64,000 nt of DNA from Pseudoxanthomonas sp. SL93 (GTDB taxonomy: Bacteria; Pseudomonadota; Gammaproteobacteria; Xanthomonadales; Xanthomonadaceae): contig NZ_CP113065.1 in the NCBI RefSeq assembly GCF_026625825.1, positions 2,418,001 to 2,482,000 on the forward strand. The letters are read 5' to 3'. Each line of letters starts with the position of its first letter. Positions within the stretch are counted from its first letter, which is position 1. Made by a program: the position numbers and the translations under genes. The notes under the pieces are model-generated. The model had not been told where the DNA came from. It did not search any database and was given only the letters and a program-made list of their open reading frames with translations. Positions 9,881-18,299 of this stretch are shown here, one piece after another.

Positions 9881-12232
9881 TCAGGCGGTTTCCAGCAGCC
9901 GGGCCGGCACGGGACCGCCCAGGATGAAGCCCTGCACGGATGGACAACCCAGGGCGCGCAGGATTTCCAGCTGCTCCCTGTCCTCGACGCCCTCGGCGGT
10001 AACCGTCATGTCCAGCGAGCGCGCCAGGCTGATCACCGAGGCGATGATCGAACGCGACATGCCGGCCGCGTCTTCCTTGCGCAAGCCGGCCGCGAAGGAC
10101 TGGTCAAGCTTGATCCGGTCGAACGGCAGTTCACGCAGCTGCGCCATCGACGAATACCCCACGCCGAAGTCGTCGATGGCGATCTGGATGCCGTAATGGC
10201 GCAGGCGCCCCAGCATGGCGCGTGCACTGACGGGATCGCGTGCGATCGCCGATTCGGTGATCTCCAGCTCGAGCCGTTGGGGCGGAAACCCGACCCGGTG
10301 CAGCACGGCCACTACCGACTCCACGAAGTTCGACGTCGTCAACTGCAGGGGCGACACGTTGACGGACACGCTGATGTCCCAGCGCCAGGCCAGTGCATCG
10401 CGACAGGCCTGCTCCAGCACCCACAACCCGATCGGCACGATCAGGCCGCACTCCTCCGCCACCGGGATGAAGGTGGCCGGCGACAGGAATCCATACAGGG
10501 GATGGCGCCAGCGCAGCAGGGCTTCGTAGCCGTGCACGCGAAGCTCGTCCGACGTACGCAGCGCAAGATAGTGCAGCTCCAGCTGGCCGGCGCCGGCGGC
10601 CAGGGACAGGTCGCTCACCATCGCCAGCCGCTCCTCCAGCCGCTCGCTCATCGCCGGCACATGGAGGCGCGCCGTGTCGCGCCCTTCCTTCTTGGCCACA
10701 TTGAGCGCGGTGTCGGCGCGCCGCAGCAGCTCTTCCAAGCGCTGGTCGGGCGCCTCGACGAGTGCGCAGCCGATGCTCGCACGTACGTCGACGCGGAAAC
10801 TGTTGACTTCCTCGGGAACCCGCAGCGCTTCCAGCACGCGTTCAAGGCGGGCCAGCACGGCGGCACCCCGGTCCGGCGCGCGCCCTTCCGAGAGCAGCAG
10901 CGCGAATTCGTCACCTCCCAGCCGGGCAAGATAGTCTCCCGGCTGGCACATCGCCTGCAGGCGCGCCGCCACGACGCGCAGGATGTCGTCACCCACGGAG
11001 TGACCCAGGCTGTCGTTGACCATCTTGAAGTTGTCCAGGTCGACCAGTGCGATGGCCTGGTAGCCCGTGCCCCGGCCATCGCCTGGCAGCACGGAAAGGA
11101 AGGCCCGACGATTGGGCAGGCCCGTCAGGGCATCGTGGTTGGCCAGGTGATGCAGGCGCTGTTCGCGCAGGATGTCTTCCGCTTCGCGTGCGCGTGCATC
11201 GGTGACATCGCAGCCCACGCCACGCCATCCTGTCCACTCGCCGGCCTCGGACTTCAGCGGCTTGGCGCTCACCGCCCAACTGCGGACGGTATCCGCGTGC
11301 TTCACCTCCACCACGACCCGGCTGAAAGAAACGCCGCTGGCCAACCTTGCACGCAAGGCGTCGGGGCCGACGTCCTGGTCGCTGCGCAGCGAAAGCAGCC
11401 GCCGTTGCGAGAACAACCCCGCGATCTCGGCACCGACGATGGTGTCCTCGCTCTTTTCCAGCACCTGCGACAAGCGGACGCTGGCCCGCGTCAGGTGCCC
11501 CTGGCAATCGCTTTCCCACAGCCAGTCGTTCGCATTCTGTTCGAAGTCGCGCAACAACAGGCCGATGATCTGCTGCTGGCGCTCGGCCGCCATCTCGGCT
11601 TCGATCCGCCGCACCAGCGTGCGTGAAACGAACAACAACGTGATCGTCAGCATCGTCGCGTAACAGCAGAGTTGCGCGATGGTCATGCCCTGCGCCATGA
11701 AATCCAGCCGGCCGACGACCAGGCAGGCTGCGACCGTCAGGATGACCAGCCAGAGGAATGCCACCAGTGGCGCGGTGACGCCCACCAGCACGCCGGTCGC
11801 GATCAGCGCGGGCGTATATGCCGCCAGCAACAGACGACTGCCATCACTGGCGGCGAGCGGCGCGGCGAGATACAGGCCGACCCCACCGGTGCACGCGCAC
11901 AGCACGCACCAGAACGCGGACTGTCTGAGATCACTGATCGTGAATGCGCCCTTGTCGCCGCGCTCCATCTGCCGGAGACGGCGCGTGGCCTGGGCGACCC
12001 ATCCGAGATGCGTGGCCAGCAGGCACAGTGCCCACGCCTGCCAAGCATGACCGGCAAGGAAGGGCGCCATGACATACGCCACGCCGGCACCGGTCAACAA
12101 CGTGGAGGCGACATGCCACGGCACCATCCGGAACAGGTGGCGCAGCTGTCGATCCAGCAGCACCGCCCGCGCTTCCTCATCCGCATCGGGCAGCGCCCAG
12201 CACCTGCGCAACGAACTCCAGAACGACCACAT
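9881..12232 (-). CDS. Membrane-bound diguanylate cyclase/phosphodiesterase (MASE-like, PAS, GGDEF, EAL)
   Basis: A 783-residue c-di-GMP enzyme. Residues about 35-205 hold several hydrophobic helices (membrane sensor). A PAS-like segment covers about 225-345 (NANDWLWESDCQGHLTRAS...GWRGVGCDVTD). The GGDEF domain at about 350-510 has the intact active site RLGGDEFALLL. The EAL domain at about 525-783 has YEALLRW, VNVSP, LEITES, IAIDDFGVGYSS, IKLDQSF and AEGVED, so the catalytic residues for cyclic-di-GMP hydrolysis are present. Both activities look possible; which dominates is unknown. The start was placed at MWSFWSSL because the longer frame (to 12373) carries no homology-like sequence. Confidence 0.88.
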   Translation of the reverse strand: MWSFWSSLRRCWALPDADEEARAVLLDRQLRHLFRMVPWHVASTLLTGAGVAYVMAPFLAGHAWQAWALCLLATHLGWVAQATRRLRQMERGDKGAFTISDLRQSAFWCVLCACTGGVGLYLAAPLAASDGSRLLLAAYTPALIATGVLVGVTAPLVAFLWLVILTVAACLVVGRLDFMAQGMTIAQLCCYATMLTITLLFVSRTLVRRIEAEMAAERQQQIIGLLLRDFEQNANDWLWESDCQGHLTRASVRLSQVLEKSEDTIVGAEIAGLFSQRRLLSLRSDQDVGPDALRARLASGVSFSRVVVEVKHADTVRSWAVSAKPLKSEAGEWTGWRGVGCDVTDARAREAEDILREQRLHHLANHDALTGLPNRRAFLSVLPGDGRGTGYQAIALVDLDNFKMVNDSLGHSVGDDILRVVAARLQAMCQPGDYLARLGGDEFALLLSEGRAPDRGAAVLARLERVLEALRVPEEVNSFRVDVRASIGCALVEAPDQRLEELLRRADTALNVAKKEGRDTARLHVPAMSERLEERLAMVSDLSLAAGAGQLELHYLALRTSDELRVHGYEALLRWRHPLYGFLSPATFIPVAEECGLIVPIGLWVLEQACRDALAWRWDISVSVNVSPLQLTTSNFVESVVAVLHRVGFPPQRLELEITESAIARDPVSARAMLGRLRHYGIQIAIDDFGVGYSSMAQLRELPFDRIKLDQSFAAGLRKEDAAGMSRSIIASVISLARSLDMTVTAEGVEDREQLEILRALGCPSVQGFILGGPVPARLLETA

Positions 12233-12353
12233 GCGCCATCTCCTGGGCGCCGCCGCCTTCAATGTGAGTAAGTCACATTGATCCCTGCATGCGCTACCGA
12301 TATTACCCTCTCGTGGTCGGCCCAGGACAACCAACGCATCCTTCGCGGATTTC

Positions 12354-13427
12354 TCACGCGGCCCGCACCGCACGCGCGGTGCGGCGACGGCGCACCGCGT
12401 CGGCCAGCCGGTTCAGTGCCTGCACCGAACGTTCCCAGTCCAGGCAACCGTCGGTGATGCTCTGTCCATAGACCAGCGGCTGCCCCGGCACCAGGTCCTG
12501 TCGGCCCCCGACAATGTGACTCTCGACCATCACGCCGACCACCCGTCGTTCGCCTGCTTCCAACTGCGTTGCGATGTCATCGATCACTTGTGGCTGATTG
12601 TCGGGATTCTTGCCACTGTTGGCATGGCTCGCATCCACCATCAGGCGCGAGGGCAATCCGGCCTTGACCAGCACCTGGCTGGCGGCGTCGATGCTGGCGG
12701 CGTCGTAGTTGGGTGTCATGCCGCCGCGCAGGATCACATGGCAATCGGGATTGCCGGCCGTCGCGGCGATGGCCGATCGTCCGTCCTTGGTCACCGCCAG
12801 GAAATGGTGCGGATGCGAGGCCGCGCCCACCGCGTCCACCGCGATCCTGACGTTGCCGTCGGTGCCGTTCTTGAAACCCACCGGGCACGAAAGACCACTG
12901 GCCATCTCGCGATGGACCTGGCTTTCGGTGGTACGCGCGCCGATCGCCCCCCACGCCACCAGATCGCTGATGTACTGCGGCGAGATGGTGTCCAGGTACT
13001 CGCAACCCGCGGGCAGGCCCAGCGCATTGATGTCGCGCAGCAGGCGGCGCGCCAACCGCAGCCCCTGGTTGATGTTGAAGCTGCCGTCCAGCGCGGGATC
13101 ATTGATCAGGCCCTTCCAGCCGACCGTCGTGCGCGGCTTTTCGAAGTAGACGCGCATGATGATCTCCAGTTCCGCGCCCAGTGCATCGCGCAGCGGGCGA
13201 AGGCGCGTTGCGTATTCGATCGCCGAGGAAGGGTCGTGGATGGAGCACGGGCCGATCACCACGATCAGGCGGTCATCCTGGCCATGCAGGATGCGGTGCA
13301 CGGCGTCGCGCGCCTCGGACACGGTCTGCGATACGCGCTCGTCGCAGGAAATCTCGGCGATGACGTCGGCGGGGGTGACCAGCGTGTCCAGTGTGCGGAT
13401 GCGCAGGTCGTCGGTATGGGGGGGCAT
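12354..13427 (-). CDS. aroG: 3-deoxy-7-phosphoheptulonate (DAHP) synthase, class I
   Basis: Commits phosphoenolpyruvate and erythrose-4-phosphate to the shikimate pathway. Class I AroG-type features are visible: VIGPCSIHDP, MRVYFEKPRTTVGWKGLINDP, FKNGTDGN, RGG near the substrate site and DASHANSGKNP. The length of 357 residues matches feedback-regulated AroF/G/H enzymes; which aromatic amino acid inhibits it cannot be read here. It is preceded by a leader peptide rich in Phe, Tyr and Trp and a terminator (13444-13583), which suggests transcription attenuation. A ribosome site (CCGGAGAA) lies just after the terminator, so aroG is translated only from read-through transcripts. Confidence 0.95.
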   Translation of the reverse strand: MPPHTDDLRIRTLDTLVTPADVIAEISCDERVSQTVSEARDAVHRILHGQDDRLIVVIGPCSIHDPSSAIEYATRLRPLRDALGAELEIIMRVYFEKPRTTVGWKGLINDPALDGSFNINQGLRLARRLLRDINALGLPAGCEYLDTISPQYISDLVAWGAIGARTTESQVHREMASGLSCPVGFKNGTDGNVRIAVDAVGAASHPHHFLAVTKDGRSAIAATAGNPDCHVILRGGMTPNYDAASIDAASQVLVKAGLPSRLMVDASHANSGKNPDNQPQVIDDIATQLEAGERRVVGVMVESHIVGGRQDLVPGQPLVYGQSITDGCLDWERSVQALNRLADAVRRRRTARAVRAA

Positions 13428-13443
13428 GGGGTTCTCCGGATCA

Positions 13444-13475
13444 ATAAAAAAGCCGCCAGGTTCGCTGGCGGCTTC
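13444..13475 (-). terminator. Attenuator terminator in the aroG leader
   Basis: On the minus strand a 9-bp stem AGCCGCCAG / CTGGCGGCT with a 5-nt loop is followed directly by six T, all 17 bp before the aroG start at 13427. A terminator placed between a promoter-proximal leader ORF and the structural gene is the signature of attenuation. Confidence 0.85.
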
Positions 13476-13517
13476 AAGGGGATTCTTCTGGTGTGGTACC
13501 TAGAATGAATGCTGCCC

Positions 13518-13583
13518 TTACTCCGCCTGCGGCATCGGATAGCCGTGATACCAGAAATAAAAGCGGGCGAGGGTCAGGTTCAT
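13518..13583 (-). CDS. Aromatic leader peptide of aroG (attenuator)
   Basis: A 21-residue ORF that begins MNLTLARFYFWYHGYP and ends before TAA. Seven of residues 8-15 are control-type: Phe, Tyr, Phe, Trp, Tyr, His, then Gly and Tyr, so all three aromatic amino acids are represented. Just past these codons, GGCGG (plus strand 13523-13527, next to the stop codon) can pair with the CCGCC of the terminator arm and act as antiterminator. A ribosome that stalls on the aromatic codons would leave it free; one that reaches the stop codon would cover it. UUCUGGU over the Phe-Trp-Tyr codons can also pair with ACCAGAA downstream. The design is seen in sequence; regulation is inferred. Confidence 0.8.
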   Translation of the reverse strand: MNLTLARFYFWYHGYPMPQAE

Positions 13584-13649
13584 TCCGCGGGCAGTGATAA
13601 CACGGCTTTCGGGCGATGGCGAATGTTTCATCCGCAACATTGAAGCGGG

Positions 13650-14258
13650 TCAGCCCGCGGCGAAGAACATCAGGTAGACCAGCCGTCCGTTCTCTGGCGA
13701 GGTGCCGAACGCAGGCCCCGCGGTATGCCACAGCCACGGCCGCAGCAGCACCAGCCGGTTGAAGCGCATCGGCACCTGCATGGTCGGCTCCCAAGCGGCA
13801 TCGTCGTTGCTGTGCTTCTCGATGATTTCCTGGTGCATCTGCGCGTGCGTGGCGAAGCCCATCGCAGCCAGTTCGCCATCCGTGATCGGGGCGCGGTCGG
13901 AGTTGCTGGCACGGTGGCGGAAGAATTCGGTGCCGCCGCGGCAGTCTTCCGGCCGACTGAGATACAGGATGCCGGACCAGTAGGCCTGATCGATGTGCAC
14001 CTTGGCATGGCCGACATCGTCGGCCAGCGTGATGCGGAATTTCGCATGCGACTGCAACGGCGAAATCGGCTTCAGTCGTTCGCCGGTCAACCTTGAAGCC
14101 GCGTCGGCCAGGCCGTCGATCTCGATGCGCTCCAGTGAATTTCGCCCGGGAAAAGGGCCCTTCACGTCCGGATACGTCAGGCGCAGGGCAGCGTCGCGCA
14201 GGGCGTGGGCGTCCTGGGTGCCCAGGAAATCATCGACAACGATCAGGGAGGTCGGCAT
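13650..14258 (-). CDS. DUF6445 protein, 2-oxoglutarate/Fe(II) oxygenase-like fold
   Basis: A 202-residue protein. The likely metal ligands of a 2-oxoglutarate-dependent dioxygenase are in place: HID (VHIDQAYW) at about residue 88 and a distal His in LRPWLWHTAGP near residue 180, after a FNRLVLL strand; the strand GTEFFRH lies between. Family members are often found beside tryptophan halogenase or TonB-receptor genes, but neither occurs here. Substrate unknown. It is read divergently from the exported aminotransferase-like gene and lies upstream of the aroG leader on the same strand. Confidence 0.7.
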   Translation of the reverse strand: MPTSLIVVDDFLGTQDAHALRDAALRLTYPDVKGPFPGRNSLERIEIDGLADAASRLTGERLKPISPLQSHAKFRITLADDVGHAKVHIDQAYWSGILYLSRPEDCRGGTEFFRHRASNSDRAPITDGELAAMGFATHAQMHQEIIEKHSNDDAAWEPTMQVPMRFNRLVLLRPWLWHTAGPAFGTSPENGRLVYLMFFAAG

Positions 14259-14382
14259 GCGGGGAGGCTAGTCGCATGCGTGCCGCAGGACAAGCCACAC
14301 GCAGCCCGATGGGTGGCCGCATGACGGGCGCCACTGCGTTGGCTTCATGTCTGCGCATCGCGGACGCCACCGAGGGTGTGCC

Positions 14383-15696
14383 ATGTCCCTGAGTCGTCGC
14401 CAGCTGCTGGCTGCCCCCGTCGCGCTTGCGGCCACGTCACTGCTGCCGGGTCCGCTGCTGGCGGCCGTGGCTGCGCAAACGCCGCCCTTGCCCGACCTGT
14501 CGGACTGGGACGCGGTGCGCGCGCAGTTCGCGCTGGACCCCGCGTATCGCCATTTCGCCTCGTTCTTCATCGCCAGCCATCCCGTACCGGTGCGGGAGGC
14601 ACTGGAGGGCTATCGGCGGGCGGTGGACGCCAATCCATTCCTGTTCGTCGAACGCGCGATGTTCGAGGATGACGCGCACAATCTTCCCCTGCAGGTCTGC
14701 GCGGAAGTCGCCGACTACCTGGGAGGGCGCGGCCAGGACGTCTGCCTGACGCGGAGCACCACCGAAGGCCTGGCACTGGTCTACCACGGGCTGCCACTGC
14801 AGCGCGGCGACGAAGTGCTGACCACCGTGCATGACCACTATTCGCACCACGAGTCGATCCGCCTGGCAACGCTGCGCAGCGGTGCGTCGGTGCGGAAGAT
14901 CGCGCTGTTCAAGGCATCGCACGACGCCAGCACCGACGAGATCGTCGGCACCCTGAAAGCCGCCATCCGCCCGCAGACGAAGGTGGTGGGCGTGACGTGG
15001 GTGCATTCCAGCACCGGCATCCGCCTGCCGGTCCGCGAGATCAGCGCGATGCTGCGCGGCCTGCCGCAGCCCCCACTGCTGGTCGTCGATGGCGTGCATG
15101 GATTGGGCGCGGCGGACGAGACCATCGCGACGATGGGGGCGGACTACTTCTGCGCCGGCACGCACAAGTGGATGTTCGGTCCGCGTGGCACCGGCATCGT
15201 CTGGGCCGATGCGGCGAACTGGGCACGGCTGCGGCCGCTGATCCCCAACTTCTCGGAATTGGAGAGCTACACGGCGTGGACGCAGGACCGCCTGCCCGCC
15301 GGCGCCAGCAACGCCGCGCGCATGTCGCCCGGCGGCTTCCATGCGTTCGAGCACCAGTGGGCGCTGGCGGCCGCGTTCCGCATGCACAGGCAGATGGGGC
15401 GTGCCCGCGTGGCGACGCGGATCGCCGCGCTCAACGAACAGCTGAAGGCGGGCCTGGCCACGCTGCCGAAGGTAACGGTGCACACACCGCGCAGCGCGGC
15501 CCTGTCGGCAGGACTGGTGTCATTCGAAGTGGAGGGCGTCACGCCGCAGGAGGTGGTCAAGCAGTTGCTCGCACGTCGCGTCATCGCCAGCACCAGTCCG
15601 TATGCGGTCCCCCATGCACGGCTGGCGCCCAGCCTGGTCAACACGGCCGCGGAGGTGGATGAAGCGCTGGCCGCGGTACGCGCCATCGCGGCCTGA
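14383..15696 (+). CDS. Class V aminotransferase-fold PLP enzyme with Tat signal (isopenicillin-N-epimerase-like)
   Basis: A PLP-dependent enzyme of 437 residues. The start at 14383 gives a twin-arginine signal (SLSRRQLLAAPVALAATSLLPG), so it is probably folded with its cofactor in the cytoplasm and exported. The Schiff-base lysine lies in GTHKWMFGPRGTG; the aspartate that binds the pyridine nitrogen is in VVDGVHGLG; a STTEGLALV loop contacts the phosphate. It resembles cysteine desulfurase/isopenicillin-N-epimerase relatives, and the reaction is unknown. It is a single gene followed by a shared terminator against groL. Confidence 0.85.
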   Translation: MSLSRRQLLAAPVALAATSLLPGPLLAAVAAQTPPLPDLSDWDAVRAQFALDPAYRHFASFFIASHPVPVREALEGYRRAVDANPFLFVERAMFEDDAHNLPLQVCAEVADYLGGRGQDVCLTRSTTEGLALVYHGLPLQRGDEVLTTVHDHYSHHESIRLATLRSGASVRKIALFKASHDASTDEIVGTLKAAIRPQTKVVGVTWVHSSTGIRLPVREISAMLRGLPQPPLLVVDGVHGLGAADETIATMGADYFCAGTHKWMFGPRGTGIVWADAANWARLRPLIPNFSELESYTAWTQDRLPAGASNAARMSPGGFHAFEHQWALAAAFRMHRQMGRARVATRIAALNEQLKAGLATLPKVTVHTPRSAALSAGLVSFEVEGVTPQEVVKQLLARRVIASTSPYAVPHARLAPSLVNTAAEVDEALAAVRAIAA

Positions 15697-15705
15697 CGCG
15701 CAAAG

Positions 15706-15732
15706 AAAAACCCCGCCTCGCGGCGGGGTTCT
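15706..15732. terminator. Terminator between convergent genes
   Basis: The stem CCCCGCC / GGCGGGG with loop TCGC has five A on its left flank (a U-run for the minus-strand groL transcript) and a weak TT on the right. It serves groEL and perhaps the aminotransferase. Confidence 0.8.
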
Positions 15733-15762
15733 CCGTGGTGCGGATGGAACGGGAAGCCGGAC

Positions 15763-17430
<1,668 letters not shown>

Positions 17431-17464
17431 TCAGTGATGAAAAGGGGTGCGGAATCCGCGGCGA

Positions 17465-17755
17465 TCAGCCGAGGATCGCGAAGATGTCGTCTTCCTTGAC
17501 CACCAGGAAGTCGGTGCCGTCCAGCTTCACTTCGGTGCCGCTGTACTTGCCGAACAGCACCTTGTCGCCGACCTTGACGAGCGGGGCACGCACGCTGCCG
17601 TTGTCCAGCACCTTGCCGGCGCCCACGGCGATGACTTCGCCCTTGATCGGCTTCTCGGTGGCCGAGTCGGGGATCACGATGCCACCGGCGGACACCTTCT
17701 CTTCTTCCATACGCTTGATGACCACGCGGTCGTACAGCGGCTTGATATTGCTCAT
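17465..17755 (-). CDS. groS: Co-chaperonin GroES
   Basis: 10-kDa lid of the GroEL ring. The 96 residues start [15 protein letters not shown], with the mobile loop [16 protein letters not shown] at about 16-31 and the conserved [16 protein letters not shown] near the end. The Met at 17755 is preceded by a strong ribosome site (AAGAGGATT on the minus strand). First gene of the operon. Confidence 0.98.
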   Translation of the reverse strand: MSNIKPLYDRVVIKRMEEEKVSAGGIVIPDSATEKPIKGEVIAVGAGKVLDNGSVRAPLVKVGDKVLFGKYSGTEVKLDGTDFLVVKEDDIFAILG

Positions 17756-17799
17756 TTCAATCCTCTTAAGTGATTGATTGCACTGGGAAAGGGGTGGCG

Positions 17800-17829
17800 A
17801 TGTTAGCACTCTCCACGGGAGACTGCCAA
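17800..17829 (-). promoter_or_regulatory. CIRCE operator overlapping a sigma70-type promoter of groES-groEL
   Basis: On the minus strand, 9-bp arms TTGGCAGTC and GAGTGCTAA are separated by 9 bp; this is the HrcA-binding CIRCE layout, with the left arm two bases off the consensus TTAGCACTC. The same bases can be read as -35 TTGGCA, an 18-bp spacer and -10 TAACAT, so the repressor would sit on the promoter itself. The element lies about 45 bp upstream of the groS start. Confidence 0.9.
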
Positions 17830-17841
17830 CGCCACGGGCAC

Positions 17842-17861
17842 AAAAACCCGGCCAGGCCGGG
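17842..17861 (-). terminator. Terminator upstream of the groES promoter
   Basis: On the minus strand a 7-bp stem CCCGGCC/GGCCGGG with a one-base loop is followed by five T. It would stop minus-strand transcription arriving from the cutA side, insulating the chaperonin promoter. Confidence 0.65.
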
Positions 17862-17960
17862 ATGCAGCAGATGTTGGGATGGGCCGGCGCGATTCAAGGG
17901 CCGCCTGCAAAGAAATCGCAGGGCCGGTCCGGCGGGCCGGTCTGCGATAATCGCCGGCCC

Positions 17961-18281
17961 ATGCCTGTACTCCTCGTCCTGTCCACCTGCCCCGATGCCG
18001 AGACCGCCGACCGGATGGCGCGCGCCCTGGTGGACGAACGACTGGCCGCCTGCGTCAGCGCCCTGCCCGGCGTCGTGTCGACCTACCGCTGGGAAGGCAA
18101 GGTGGAGCAGGCCACCGAGGTCCAGTTGCTGATCAAGACCAGCCCGGACCGGCTGGAGGCACTGACCAGCCGACTTGTCGAGCTGCACCCCTATGAACTG
18201 CCGGAGGTGCTGGTGGTCGAAACCGCCAGCGGCCTGGCCGCCTACGCGGACTGGGTGGCCGACCAGACCCGTGCCGACTGA
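17961..18281 (+). CDS. cutA: Divalent-cation tolerance protein CutA
   Basis: Small trimeric protein of 106 residues linked to copper tolerance; its true function is unclear. Features: VLSTCPDAETADRMARALVDERLAACVS, TYRWEGKVEQATEVQLLIKTS and the C-terminal HPYELPEVL. I chose the ATG at 17961, which gives the family's normal length; the frame is open further upstream without meaning. It is first in a run with dsbD (18 bp gap) and a thioredoxin-like gene, and CutA next to DsbD is a common arrangement in proteobacteria. Confidence 0.95.
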   Translation: MPVLLVLSTCPDAETADRMARALVDERLAACVSALPGVVSTYRWEGKVEQATEVQLLIKTSPDRLEALTSRLVELHPYELPEVLVVETASGLAAYADWVADQTRAD

Positions 18282-18299
18282 CCCTGCCCGAGCGACCCG

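Noticed and set aside
9074..11626. 850-codon ORF antisense to DUF2141 and the GGDEF-EAL gene
   Set aside because: Low-complexity antisense frame with His/Arg/Gln bias; the other strand encodes clear domains.
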